The notes beneath the pieces are model-generated. The model made no database searches, was not told the origin of the DNA, and saw nothing but the letters and a program-made list of their open reading frames with translations. Position numbers and translations under genes: made by a program. A DNA stretch of 64,000 bases from Boseongicola aestuarii. Its GTDB lineage: Bacteria > Pseudomonadota > Alphaproteobacteria > Rhodobacterales > Rhodobacteraceae. Below are positions 43,660 to 51,667 of this stretch, in pieces. The stretch covers positions 1 to 64,000 of the forward strand of contig NZ_FXXQ01000006.1 of the NCBI RefSeq assembly GCF_900184815.1, given 5' to 3'. The stretch's first letter is position 1. The number at the start of each line of letters is the position of its first letter.

Positions 43660-44550
43660 ATGAAAGTGGCAGCGATTGGACTTGGGTCCATGGGATATGG
43701 AATGGCTTCGTCGCTTTTGCAGGCCGGCCATGAGGTTTACGGCGTTGATGTGAACGCGGACGCGGTTGCGCGGTTTCAGGGTGATGGCGGGGCGTCGGGA
43801 GATTTGGCGGACGTCGCGGGCGATCTGGATGCGGTCGTGGTTGTGGTGCTGAACGCGGGCCAGACCGAGAGCGTGTTGTTTGGAAAGGACGGGGTTGTCG
43901 CGGGGTTGCGCAAGGGCGCGGTCGTGATGTCTTGCGCCACAGTGCCGCCGGAGTTTGCGCGTGACATGGAGGCGAAGTGCAACGCGGTCGGCGTGCATTA
44001 TGTGGATGCGCCGATATCGGGCGGGTCGGTCAAGGCGGCGGCAGGTAAGTTGTCGGTAATGGCGTCGGGTGCGCCTGCGGCGTTCGAGGCGGCGGCTCCC
44101 TTGTTGGAGGCTTGTGCCGAGACGGTGTTTCGCCTTGGCGATGCCGCTGGGGCAGGGTCCGCGATGAAGGCGGTGAATCAGCTTCTTGCAGGCGTGCATA
44201 TCGCGGCTATGGCGGAGGCCATGACGTTCGGGATGACGCAGGGGATTGCCCCGGAGGATTTCCTGCGTGTGATCCCTCAGTGTGCGGGGACAAGCTGGAT
44301 GCTGGAAAACCGAGCGCCGCATATCGTGACAGGCGATTACACGCCACACTCTGCGGTGGATATCTGGCCGAAAGACCTTGGAATCGTGCTGGATATTGCG
44401 CGCGGTGCGAAGTTTGGCGCGCCTTTGACGGCGGCGGCTTTGCAGCAGTTCGTGGCGGCCTCGGGGTCAGGACATGGGCGCGAGGATGATGCGGCGGTGG
44501 CGAAGGTTTATGCGCGCAACGCCGGTCTGAAACTGCCGGGCGAGGCGTAG
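43660..44550 (+). CDS. ltnD: 3-hydroxyacid dehydrogenase, L-threonate-dehydrogenase-like
   Basis: A 296-residue beta-hydroxyacid dehydrogenase. It has the NAD site GLGSMGYGMA (residues 7-16), the substrate signature 'DAPISGGSVKAAAG' and the catalytic Lys in 'GSAMKAVNQLL'. Within the family the adjacent tetronate kinase gene favours LtnD, which oxidises threonate to 2-oxo-tetronate. Hydroxyisobutyrate or tartronate-semialdehyde dehydrogenase activity is possible on sequence alone. GGAGGGCGAGCG precedes the ATG. The kinase gene starts 3 bp after the stop. Confidence 0.65.
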   Translation: MKVAAIGLGSMGYGMASSLLQAGHEVYGVDVNADAVARFQGDGGASGDLADVAGDLDAVVVVVLNAGQTESVLFGKDGVVAGLRKGAVVMSCATVPPEFARDMEAKCNAVGVHYVDAPISGGSVKAAAGKLSVMASGAPAAFEAAAPLLEACAETVFRLGDAAGAGSAMKAVNQLLAGVHIAAMAEAMTFGMTQGIAPEDFLRVIPQCAGTSWMLENRAPHIVTGDYTPHSAVDIWPKDLGIVLDIARGAKFGAPLTAAALQQFVAASGSGHGREDDAAVAKVYARNAGLKLPGEA

Positions 44551-44553
44551 GGC

Positions 44554-45822
44554 ATGACCACACATTTGGGCGCGATTGCGGACGATTTCACCGGGGCGAC
44601 GGATTTGGCGGGGCTCTTGGCGCGCTCGGGCGTGGCGGTGTCCTTGCGGATTGGCGTACCGCACGAGAGCCCGCGTGAGACGGCACCCTTTGAGGTGATC
44701 GCTTTGAAATCGCGGACTGCGCCTGTGGGCGAGGCCGTGTCCGGGGCATTGGAGGCTTTGGCATGGCTGAAGGGTGCCGGGGCCGAGCGGTTTTTCTGGA
44801 AGTATTGCTCGACGTTTGACTCAACGTCCGAGGGCAACATTGGGCCTGTGGCCGAGGCGATCATGGGGGCTGTCGGGGCAGAGCAGACGATTTATTGCCC
44901 GGCGTTTCCAGAGAACGGGCGCTCGATCTACATGGGGAATTTGTTTGTCGGCCAGCAGCTTTTGGCGGAAAGCTCGATGAAGGACCACCCGCTGACGCCG
45001 ATGCGGGATTCGAACCTCTGCCGGTTGCTGGCGCCTCAGGTGAAAGGCGCGGTCGGTCTGGCAGACCATTTGACCGTTGCGCGCGGGGCCGAGGCGTTGC
45101 GGACGCGGTTGGCGGAATTGGCGGGCGAGGGCGTGGCGCATGTTGTGGTGGATGCGGTTGCGGATGCCGATCTGCGCGTGATCGCCGAGGCATGTCGCGA
45201 CATGACCCTTATGACGGGCGGGTCGGCGGTGGCGATGGCCTTGCCGGAGTTGTTGATCGAGGCCGGTGTATTGTCGCGCTCGGACGCGGCGTTTCATGCG
45301 CCTGAGGTGGGCGCGGGGGCGGTGGTCCTGTCGGGAAGTGCTTCGGCGATGACCAACGCGCAGGTGGCGGCCTTCAAGGCGGGTCATCCGTCGTATCGAC
45401 TTGACCCGTTGGTTTTGGCCGACGAGGGGGTTGGGGCGGCGCGGGCCTGGTTGGAAGATCAGCCGTTGGACGCGACGCCGATGATCTATGCAACCGCGAC
45501 GCCGGATGAGGTGCGCGCCGTTCAGGAGAAGCTGGGACGCGCGCGTGCGGGGGAGTTGGTCGAAGCGGCGCTGGGCGCGCTGGCGGTGGCCGCGCGTGAC
45601 GCCGGACGGCGGCGGTTCGTTTCGGCAGGGGGCGAAACTTCGGGGGCTGTGACGCAGGCTTTGGGTGTATCACGTCTGGATGTGGGGCCCGAGATAGCGC
45701 CGGGTGTCCCTTGGTGCTTTGCCAAGAGCGAGGGCGTGGACATTGCGATCACGCTGAAGTCGGGCAACTTCGGGGCGGAGGGCTTTTTCGAGACCGCGCT
45801 GGAGCGATTGGAACAGCTTTAA
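44554..45822 (+). CDS. otnK: 3-oxo-tetronate kinase-like four-carbon acid sugar kinase
   Basis: A 422-residue DUF1537-type kinase. The N-terminal substrate domain starts 'LGAIADDFTGATDLAGLLARSGV', where the DDFTGA motif is diagnostic, and has 'FFWKYCSTFDSTSEGNIGP' and 'MRDSNLCRLLAPQ'. The nucleotide domain near the C-terminus has 'FVSAGGETSGAVTQAL'. OtnK phosphorylates 3-oxo-tetronate made after LtnD and OtnI. The partner aldolase OtnC and isomerase OtnI are not found in this window. It is convergent with the lacI-type gene, 3 bp away. Confidence 0.8.
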   Translation: MTTHLGAIADDFTGATDLAGLLARSGVAVSLRIGVPHESPRETAPFEVIALKSRTAPVGEAVSGALEALAWLKGAGAERFFWKYCSTFDSTSEGNIGPVAEAIMGAVGAEQTIYCPAFPENGRSIYMGNLFVGQQLLAESSMKDHPLTPMRDSNLCRLLAPQVKGAVGLADHLTVARGAEALRTRLAELAGEGVAHVVVDAVADADLRVIAEACRDMTLMTGGSAVAMALPELLIEAGVLSRSDAAFHAPEVGAGAVVLSGSASAMTNAQVAAFKAGHPSYRLDPLVLADEGVGAARAWLEDQPLDATPMIYATATPDEVRAVQEKLGRARAGELVEAALGALAVAARDAGRRRFVSAGGETSGAVTQALGVSRLDVGPEIAPGVPWCFAKSEGVDIAITLKSGNFGAEGFFETALERLEQL

Positions 45823-45825
45823 ATT

Positions 45826-46869
45826 CTAGGTTTTGGGCGGGCCAAGCGAGCGGCGAAGGCGGATATCGGTCTGCAGTTCGACACTTTCCGGTACGGTGCG
45901 CTTGGTGACCATGTCGATCAGCATGCCCGCCGCGCGGCGACCCATCTCGCGGTGGGGAACGTGGACGGTGGTCAAGGCGGGTTCGGCAAGCGAGGCGATT
46001 TCGATATCGTCAAACCCCGTGATCGACACGTCTTCGGGCACCGAGAGGCCCATCTCCTTGGCCGCTTTCAAAGCACCAATCGCAAGGACATCATTACCGC
46101 AGAAGACAGCCGTCGGGCGCGGCGTCCAGCCCATTATCTGGCGAAACGCCTGCATGCCGCTTTCGATCGAATAGGTTGTTTCGATGACCGGCATGCGGTC
46201 CACGTCGATGGCGGCTTCTCGCGCGGCCAGCCTGACACCGGCAAGGCGGTCCCGGGCGCGGTCGTTGCCTTTGGTGTCGGCCGAAATCATGCCGATGTCG
46301 CGGTGGCCCTTTTCGAACACGAGCCGGGCGAGGTCGGCCATGGCGTTTCGGTTCGAAAAGCCGATGGCGGGAATATCGCTGTCGACCTCGTAGGCCCAGG
46401 CGACAAGGGCCGGCACCGAGCGGGCGCGCAGGAACTCGTGCAGGGCCGGGTTGCGGTGATAGCCGATCAGCAAGAGACCATCCGCGCCACGGGCGGCGAG
46501 TGTGCGGATTTGTTCTTCTTCGAGGGCTTCCTTATAGGATGAGCTGGCGACCAGAAGCGTGAAGCCGTGCCGTCCGAGCTCTTCCTGAAACGCCTGAATG
46601 CCGCGCGCGAAAATCGCGTTGTCCATCGTGGGGATGACCGCCCCTATGGTATTGGTGTGTCGGGCGGCAAGGGCGCGGGCGCTGAAGTTGGGGGCATAGC
46701 CAAGCTCGTTGACGGCGTCCATGACGCGGTTTCGGGTGCGCTCGATCACCTGATCGGGTGAATTCAGGCAGCGCGAAACGGTCGCCGTGGACACATTCGC
46801 CCGCCGCGCAACGTCGGCCAGCGTCGGAACGCTGCTTTCGGGCGTAAGTGGAGATCTCTCTCTTGTCAT
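45826..46869 (-). CDS. LacI-family transcriptional repressor
   Basis: A 347-residue regulator. The N-terminal helix-turn-helix is 'PTLADVARRANVSTATVSRCLNSPDQV' (about residues 15-41) with the hinge 'NELGYAPNFSARALA'. A periplasmic-binding-protein-like effector domain follows. The start at 46869 has AAGGTGACC upstream. It faces away from the DHPS/TRAP operon and converges on the tetronate operon. A perfect LacI-type palindrome stands 77 bp from its start in the promoter of the TRAP-hps operon, its likely target. Confidence 0.92.
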   Translation of the reverse strand: MTRERSPLTPESSVPTLADVARRANVSTATVSRCLNSPDQVIERTRNRVMDAVNELGYAPNFSARALAARHTNTIGAVIPTMDNAIFARGIQAFQEELGRHGFTLLVASSSYKEALEEEQIRTLAARGADGLLLIGYHRNPALHEFLRARSVPALVAWAYEVDSDIPAIGFSNRNAMADLARLVFEKGHRDIGMISADTKGNDRARDRLAGVRLAAREAAIDVDRMPVIETTYSIESGMQAFRQIMGWTPRPTAVFCGNDVLAIGALKAAKEMGLSVPEDVSITGFDDIEIASLAEPALTTVHVPHREMGRRAAGMLIDMVTKRTVPESVELQTDIRLRRSLGPPKT

Positions 46870-46934
46870 GGTCACCTTGCTAATATGAGCTGAGGATAGC
46901 CGCAAAGTTAACGCTAACCAAGCGATCTAAATGC

Positions 46935-46963
46935 TTGCTTATGAAAATGTAAGCGCTTACATT
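46935..46963 (+). promoter_or_regulatory. Predicted sigma-70-type promoter of the TRAP-hps operon
   Basis: TTGCTT (46935-46940) and TACATT (46958-46963) are 17 bp apart and resemble the -35 and -10 elements. The -10 hexamer is the right end of the palindrome listed separately, so a bound repressor would block RNA polymerase. The first gene starts 42 bp downstream. Confidence 0.5.
46946..46963. promoter_or_regulatory. Perfect 18-bp LacI-type operator
   Basis: AATGTAAGCGCTTACATT is an uninterrupted palindrome with the central CG and the TGTAA/TTACA arms typical of LacI/GalR operators. It lies between the divergent lacI-type gene and the TRAP-hps operon and overlaps the predicted -10 box. Confidence 0.85.
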
Positions 46964-47005
46964 AAGGCGAATCGTCAGCAAATGACGACGTTGGGAGGGA
47001 CTACA

Positions 47006-47197
47006 ATGGCACTGATCATCGCCGCACTTCTCGTATTAGTATTTGCCGCAAATGTTGTGATCGGCTCTGTTGCCGGCGCGCCCATCCTTGGGAACGTCGA
47101 AGAGATGCTCTTGTTGTTTGGAGCCTCGATTTCATTCGTCACTTCGGTTTTGAAGAAAGAAGCCGAACGGGACGCCGCTAAAGAAAACCAAGACTGA
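47006..47197 (+). CDS. Small membrane protein heading the TRAP-hps operon
   Basis: A 63-residue protein with two hydrophobic segments (about residues 2-20 and 30-46) joined by a short loop and an acidic/basic tail (KKEAERDAAKENQD). A strong GGGAGGGA precedes the ATG at 47006. It lies 24 bp before the TRAP receptor gene on the same strand. No function is recognised. Its position suggests a helper of the TRAP transporter. Confidence 0.7.
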   Translation: MALIIAALLVLVFAANVVIGSVAGAPILGNVEEMLLLFGASISFVTSVLKKEAERDAAKENQD

Positions 47198-47221
47198 TCA
47201 ATATCCTAGGGAGGACTATAC

Positions 47222-48373
47222 ATGAATACCAAAACGAAACAGGAGCTGGCCTCAGCGTCGCGCCGCAACTTTCTGAAACTGGCAGGCACAGGTAGCTTTA
47301 CCGCAGCCATGGTCGTGGGCGCGGGCGGAATGCTCTGGTCTGACGCCGCTGTTGCACAGACAGCCAACGAAGAGCGCGAGCGCGAAGCCGCAGCCGAGCA
47401 CACCATGACATTGGCGACTGCCTATGTGCTGGGTGCATCGCGCAGCTATCCGATCATGCAGCTTGACCTCAAAGAGAACATCCAGAACGCAACCAACGGC
47501 AAAGTCTATGTCAAACTGGCCCCTGGTGGACAGCTTGGTGCAGGCGGAGCATTGGTTCAGGCAGTTCAGGGCGGCACAATTCAGTGTGCGCAGCACTCGC
47601 TTTCGAACTTCGCTCCATTCGCTCCGGCGGCTGACCTTATCAACATGCCTTACTTCTGCGGCTCCAACCAGCGTTTCACAAACCTTGTGACGTCGGATAC
47701 CTGGAAGAACCGAGTGCATCCGAAAGTGGAAGCATCGGGCTTCAAGCCGCTGTTCTACATCAACATCGACCCTCGCGTCGTTGCTGTTCGCAAGGGCGGC
47801 GCTGGCGCTGTCATTCTGCCGGGCGATCTGGCTGGTGTTAAGTTCCGGGTTCCGGGTTCTGCGATGCTTCAGCAGTATTACCGCATGGTCGGCGCGAACC
47901 CGACACCGGTTGCTTGGGGAGAGACACCTTCGGCGATCAAGCAAGGCGTTGCAGACGCTCTTGATCCATCCGTGGGCGCGCTTTACGTGTTTGGCTTCGC
48001 TGAAATCCTCAGCCACGTGACCTTCACGCAAGCGGTTCCGGACAGCCAAGTCTATTCGATGAACCTTGAGTGGTTCAACGGCTTGCCATCCGATGTACAG
48101 GACGGCGTTGAATGGGCCGGCGAAATGACGGCGCACCAGAACCTGGCAAAAGTGCCATCGGCACGCGCTTATGCGATGGCCGAACTGGTCAAGGCCGGCG
48201 TTGAATTCCACTCGCTGAACGAAGATCAGTTGGCCGAGTGGAAAGAAGCCGGTGGCTTCCAGCGCAGCGAATGGGACGAGTTCAAGGTCGAGCTGGCCGG
48301 TTCGATGGACGAGTTCGCAAGCCTCGAAGAAGCCGCAGGCACGCAGGGCAAGTACTACGTGCACGACGCTTAA
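47222..48373 (+). CDS. TRAP transporter substrate-binding protein, Tat-exported
   Basis: A 383-residue DctP-family receptor. The N-terminus has a twin-arginine signal S-R-R-N-F-L-K (residues 14-20) followed by a hydrophobic stretch and AVAQ cleavage site. Later features are 'GGQLGAGGALVQAVQGGTIQ', 'GVKFRVPGSAMLQQYY' with the ligand-gripping Arg, and 'PVAWGETPSAIKQGVADALDPS'. The hps genes immediately downstream make 2,3-dihydroxypropane-1-sulfonate the likely ligand; a comparable TRAP system (HpsKLM) is reported for DHPS in Ruegeria. Export by Tat implies folding in the cytoplasm. Confidence 0.88.
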   Translation: MNTKTKQELASASRRNFLKLAGTGSFTAAMVVGAGGMLWSDAAVAQTANEEREREAAAEHTMTLATAYVLGASRSYPIMQLDLKENIQNATNGKVYVKLAPGGQLGAGGALVQAVQGGTIQCAQHSLSNFAPFAPAADLINMPYFCGSNQRFTNLVTSDTWKNRVHPKVEASGFKPLFYINIDPRVVAVRKGGAGAVILPGDLAGVKFRVPGSAMLQQYYRMVGANPTPVAWGETPSAIKQGVADALDPSVGALYVFGFAEILSHVTFTQAVPDSQVYSMNLEWFNGLPSDVQDGVEWAGEMTAHQNLAKVPSARAYAMAELVKAGVEFHSLNEDQLAEWKEAGGFQRSEWDEFKVELAGSMDEFASLEEAAGTQGKYYVHDA

Positions 48374-48381
48374 GACCAAAA

Positions 48382-48408
48382 GGGGCGGCGCCGGAACGGC
48401 GCCGCCCC
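48382..48408 (+). promoter_or_regulatory. Strong intercistronic hairpin after the TRAP receptor gene
   Basis: A perfect 12-bp GC stem (GGGGCGGCGCCG with CGGCGCCGCCCC) with a GAA loop lies 8 bp after the receptor stop and is not followed by a T-run. Such hairpins protect the upstream mRNA or reduce readthrough, so that the binding protein is made in excess of the membrane subunits. Confidence 0.8.
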
Positions 48409-48488
48409 GAACCCTTCAAGATCTACCCTGAACCCAAGCGAGAGACGTGAGTGGTGCGGCATGGTCCGTATCCATACGGGAGGACTCT

Positions 48489-49004
48489 ATGCCTGATATC
48501 ATTAAAAGCCTGGACAAAAACCTGGAGCGCTGGGCGCTTCTGGTGTTCTACGTCATGCTGGTTGCGACGATGTTCATCGAAGTGATCCGGCGCGAAGTGT
48601 TTTCGTATTCGTCGATCTGGGGCGAGGAAATCGTCCGCTATTCGTTTATTTATCTAGCCTGGATCGGGGCCGCTGCGGCGGTCAAGGAGCGCGGTCACAT
48701 CCGCATCGATGTGATCATGGAATATCTGAACCCGCGACTGAAAGCGTTGCTGTACATGTTCGGTGACATCGTCATGGCGGTGGTCGCGCTCATCGCGCTT
48801 TACTGGTCGTACGAGGCGGTACACGTGAGCTGGAAATTCGGCTCGGTGACGCATGGTCTTCGGGTGAGCCAAGTCTGGTTCTTGTCGGCGGTCCCCCTTG
48901 GCTTTGCCTTGGTGATGGTCCGTCTCGTCCAGTCTTTTTTACGTGATATCAATGACTTTCGTGCCGGTCGCCCGGTTTACGAAGGCGACAAACTGTTCGA
49001 CTAA
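48489..49004 (+). CDS. TRAP transporter small permease (DctQ family)
   Basis: A 171-residue protein with four transmembrane helices and the DctQ motif 'WGEEIVRYSFIYLAWIGAAAAVKERGHIRIDVIM'. GGGAGGACTC precedes the ATG at 48489; a GTG-type earlier start at 48447 would lack a ribosome-binding site. It lies 115 bp after the receptor gene, behind the hairpin, and 12 bp before the large permease gene. Confidence 0.9.
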   Translation: MPDIIKSLDKNLERWALLVFYVMLVATMFIEVIRREVFSYSSIWGEEIVRYSFIYLAWIGAAAAVKERGHIRIDVIMEYLNPRLKALLYMFGDIVMAVVALIALYWSYEAVHVSWKFGSVTHGLRVSQVWFLSAVPLGFALVMVRLVQSFLRDINDFRAGRPVYEGDKLFD

Positions 49005-49016
49005 GGGGGGCGCGAG

Positions 49017-50345
49017 ATGCTTTGGAATCAACTTGAACAAACCGTCGAGCTTGGCTGGGACTTCTATGGCCCGGTTCTCCTCTTCGTTCTTCTGGTGGCT
49101 TTGGCCGTGCCTGTCTGGGCTGCGATCGGTGCCTCTGCAATCCTGATGCTGATGTGGTCAGGGGCGCTGCCTCTGTCGCTGGTGGGCGAGAGCCTGTTTC
49201 ACGGCATCGACCACTTCGCGCTGACCGCGGTACCGTTGTTCATCCTGACGGGTGACGTGCTGGTGCGCACCGGCCTCAGCCGAAAATTCCTCGATGTCGC
49301 CGAGGCGCTGACTCAGTTTGCCAAGGGCGGGTTCGGCTCGGCCACGGTTCTGGTCTGCGGCATGTTCGCGGCGATCTCGGGCTCGGACGCGGCGGGTGCT
49401 GCGGCTGTGGGTCGGATGACCATCGACCGTCTGGTCGAAAGCGGTTACCCGCGCCCCTATGCCTGTGCGCTGGTCGCGGCGGGTGCCTGTACGGGCATCC
49501 TTATTCCGCCGTCGATTGCTTATATCATCATCGGTCTGGTGCTGGGTATATCGGCCTCCACGCTGTTCCTTGCAGCCGTTATCCCCGGTCTGGCGATCCT
49601 GGTGTCGATTCTTGCCACCAACATCATCATGAACCGTCTGAACGGCTGGGAAGGCGGCGGCAACATGTCGGCGGGTGAGTACTTCTCCCGTCTCGGCAAG
49701 GCGCTGAAGTCCGGCTGGTACGCGTTCATCGTGCCGGGCATCATTTTCTACGGTATCTTCTCGGGTCGTCTGACCCCAACGGAAGCTGGCGCAACTGCGG
49801 TTGTCGTGACGATTTTCATGGGCTTCTTCTTGAAGACCCTGAAGCTCTCCGACTTCCCGGCTATGCTGGTCAGTTCGGCCAAGGTGAACGGTGTCATTCT
49901 CCCAATCATCGCCTTCTCTTTGCCGCTGGCGCAGGCGCTGGCAATCATGGGTGTGCCACAGGGCTTTGTGGCGGCCGCGACAGGCGTGTCGGACGAGCCA
50001 TGGGTTTTGATCCTGATGATGGTAGGTATCCTGATTGCAGCGGGCTGCGTCATGGAAACGACGCCCAATATCGTGATCCTGGCACCGATCCTGAAGCCTT
50101 TGGCGGACAACATCGGGATGAACGAAATTCAGTTCTGTATCATGATGATCACGGCGCTGGGTGTGGGCTTCATCACGCCGCCGCTTGGACTGAACCTTTT
50201 CGTGGTATCTGGCATTACCGGTGAGTCAATTCTGAAGATAGCCTACCGCGCCGTGCCTTTCGTACTTTTCATGCTGATCGTGACTCTGATGATTGCCTAC
50301 ATCCCGGGTATTTCGACAGCGTTCCTTCCGGATATCTATAAATAG
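49017..50345 (+). CDS. TRAP transporter large permease (DctM family)
   Basis: A 442-residue polytopic Na+ symporter subunit of usual DctM length. It carries 'HFALTAVPLFILTGDVLVRTGL', 'SDAAGAAAVGRMTIDRLVESGYPRPYACALVAAGACTGILIPPSIAYIIIG' and 'LTPTEAGATAVVVTIFMG'. With the preceding DctQ and receptor genes and the following hpsN, 10 bp downstream, it forms the import part of the DHPS operon. Confidence 0.92.
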   Translation: MLWNQLEQTVELGWDFYGPVLLFVLLVALAVPVWAAIGASAILMLMWSGALPLSLVGESLFHGIDHFALTAVPLFILTGDVLVRTGLSRKFLDVAEALTQFAKGGFGSATVLVCGMFAAISGSDAAGAAAVGRMTIDRLVESGYPRPYACALVAAGACTGILIPPSIAYIIIGLVLGISASTLFLAAVIPGLAILVSILATNIIMNRLNGWEGGGNMSAGEYFSRLGKALKSGWYAFIVPGIIFYGIFSGRLTPTEAGATAVVVTIFMGFFLKTLKLSDFPAMLVSSAKVNGVILPIIAFSLPLAQALAIMGVPQGFVAAATGVSDEPWVLILMMVGILIAAGCVMETTPNIVILAPILKPLADNIGMNEIQFCIMMITALGVGFITPPLGLNLFVVSGITGESILKIAYRAVPFVLFMLIVTLMIAYIPGISTAFLPDIYK

Positions 50346-50355
50346 GATCTGACCA

Positions 50356-51663
50356 ATGGCCTTAGAGTATCTCAAGAAAGCGACCCTGACCTCGACCAGT
50401 GACGCAAGCAACGTTCATGATCTGGTTGTGGGTATCCTGAACGATATCGAAGCGGGCGGCGACTCCAAGGCGCTGGAGTATGCGGCGAAGTTCGACAAGT
50501 ACGAGGGCAGCGTCATGCTGTCGCCCGAGGAAATCGAAGCAGCCTGCGCACTGGTGCCAGCGAAACTGAAGCGCGACATCGACTTTGCCCATGCCAACGT
50601 GAAGAAATTCGCCGAAGCGCAGAAGGCGACGTTGACGGACATCGAAGTCGAGATCGTACCGGGCCTTTTGGCCGGTCAAAAGACGATCCCTGTGGACGCG
50701 GCCGGGTGTTATGTGCCTGGTGGTCGCTACAGCCACATCGCGTCCGCCGTGATGACCGTGACCACGGCGAAGGTCGCCGGTTGCAGCCATATCGTCGCCT
50801 GTTCACCACCGCGCCCCGGCGTCGGAGTTGCTCCGGCGATTGTCTATGCAGCGCACGTTTGCGGCGCGGACAAGATCATGGCGATGGGCGGTGTTCAGGG
50901 TGTTGCGGCGATGACCTTTGGTCTGTTCGGTCTGCCGAAAGCGAATATCCTTGTGGGCCCGGGCAATCAGTTCGTGGCCGAAGCCAAGCGTATTCTGTTT
51001 GGCCGCGTCGGGATCGACATGTTCGCAGGTCCGACCGACAGTCTGGTTCTGGCCGACAAGACGGCAGATCCGTTCATTGTGGCCACCGACCTCGTTAGCC
51101 AGGCAGAGCACGGGTATAACTCGCCCGTCTGGCTGGTGACCGATGACCGTGCACTGGCCGAGAAGGTCATGGAACTGGTGCCCGAACTGATCGCTGATCT
51201 GCCCAAGCTGAACAGCGAAAACGCGGCTGCGGCATGGCGCGATTATGCGGAAGTAATCCTTTGTGCGGATCGTGAAGAAATGGCGAAAACGTCCGATGAT
51301 TACGCGCCCGAGCACCTGACGGTGCAGGCCGAGGATCTGGACTGGTGGCTTGAGAACCTGAATTGCTACGGCTCGTTGTTCCTTGGTGAGGAAACAACCG
51401 TGTCCTATGGCGACAAGGCGTCGGGCACGAACCACGTTCTGCCGACCAGCCGTGCGGCGACCTATACGGGTGGTCTTTCAGTCCACAAGTACATGAAGAT
51501 CGTCACCTGGCAGCGTGCCACGCGGGAAGGGGCGAAAGATGTCGCCATCGCAACCGCGCGGATTTCGCGTCTTGAAGGGATGGAAGGTCACGCGCGCGCC
51601 GCTGATGTGCGTCTGGCGAAATACTTCCCCGACGAAACCTTCGATCTGACCGCAAGCGAATAA
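50356..51663 (+). CDS. hpsN: Sulfopropanediol 3-dehydrogenase (HisD-like)
   Basis: A 435-residue NAD+- and Zn-dependent dehydrogenase homologous to histidinol dehydrogenase. It oxidises (S)-2,3-dihydroxypropane-1-sulfonate in two steps to (R)-sulfolactate. The HisD-type catalytic pair is E319-H320 in 'DYAPEHLTV', and metal ligands are placed at Q249, H252, D353 and H360 ('SQAEHG', 'YGDKASGTNH'). The overall sequence closely follows the HpsN of Ruegeria as I remember it. No other his genes are nearby, and the suyAB genes downstream support HpsN over HisD. Confidence 0.92.
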   Translation: MALEYLKKATLTSTSDASNVHDLVVGILNDIEAGGDSKALEYAAKFDKYEGSVMLSPEEIEAACALVPAKLKRDIDFAHANVKKFAEAQKATLTDIEVEIVPGLLAGQKTIPVDAAGCYVPGGRYSHIASAVMTVTTAKVAGCSHIVACSPPRPGVGVAPAIVYAAHVCGADKIMAMGGVQGVAAMTFGLFGLPKANILVGPGNQFVAEAKRILFGRVGIDMFAGPTDSLVLADKTADPFIVATDLVSQAEHGYNSPVWLVTDDRALAEKVMELVPELIADLPKLNSENAAAAWRDYAEVILCADREEMAKTSDDYAPEHLTVQAEDLDWWLENLNCYGSLFLGEETTVSYGDKASGTNHVLPTSRAATYTGGLSVHKYMKIVTWQRATREGAKDVAIATARISRLEGMEGHARAADVRLAKYFPDETFDLTASE

Positions 51664-51667
51664 CCAG

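Noticed and set aside
47252-48379. A 375-codon minus-strand open frame
   Set aside because: It mirrors the TRAP receptor gene, which has a Tat signal and conserved motifs. No start signal or domain supports the antisense frame.
50356-51663. Reading hpsN as histidinol dehydrogenase
   Set aside because: It is homologous to HisD but stands in a TRAP-sulfonate operon, no other his gene is near, and the sequence follows the HpsN branch.
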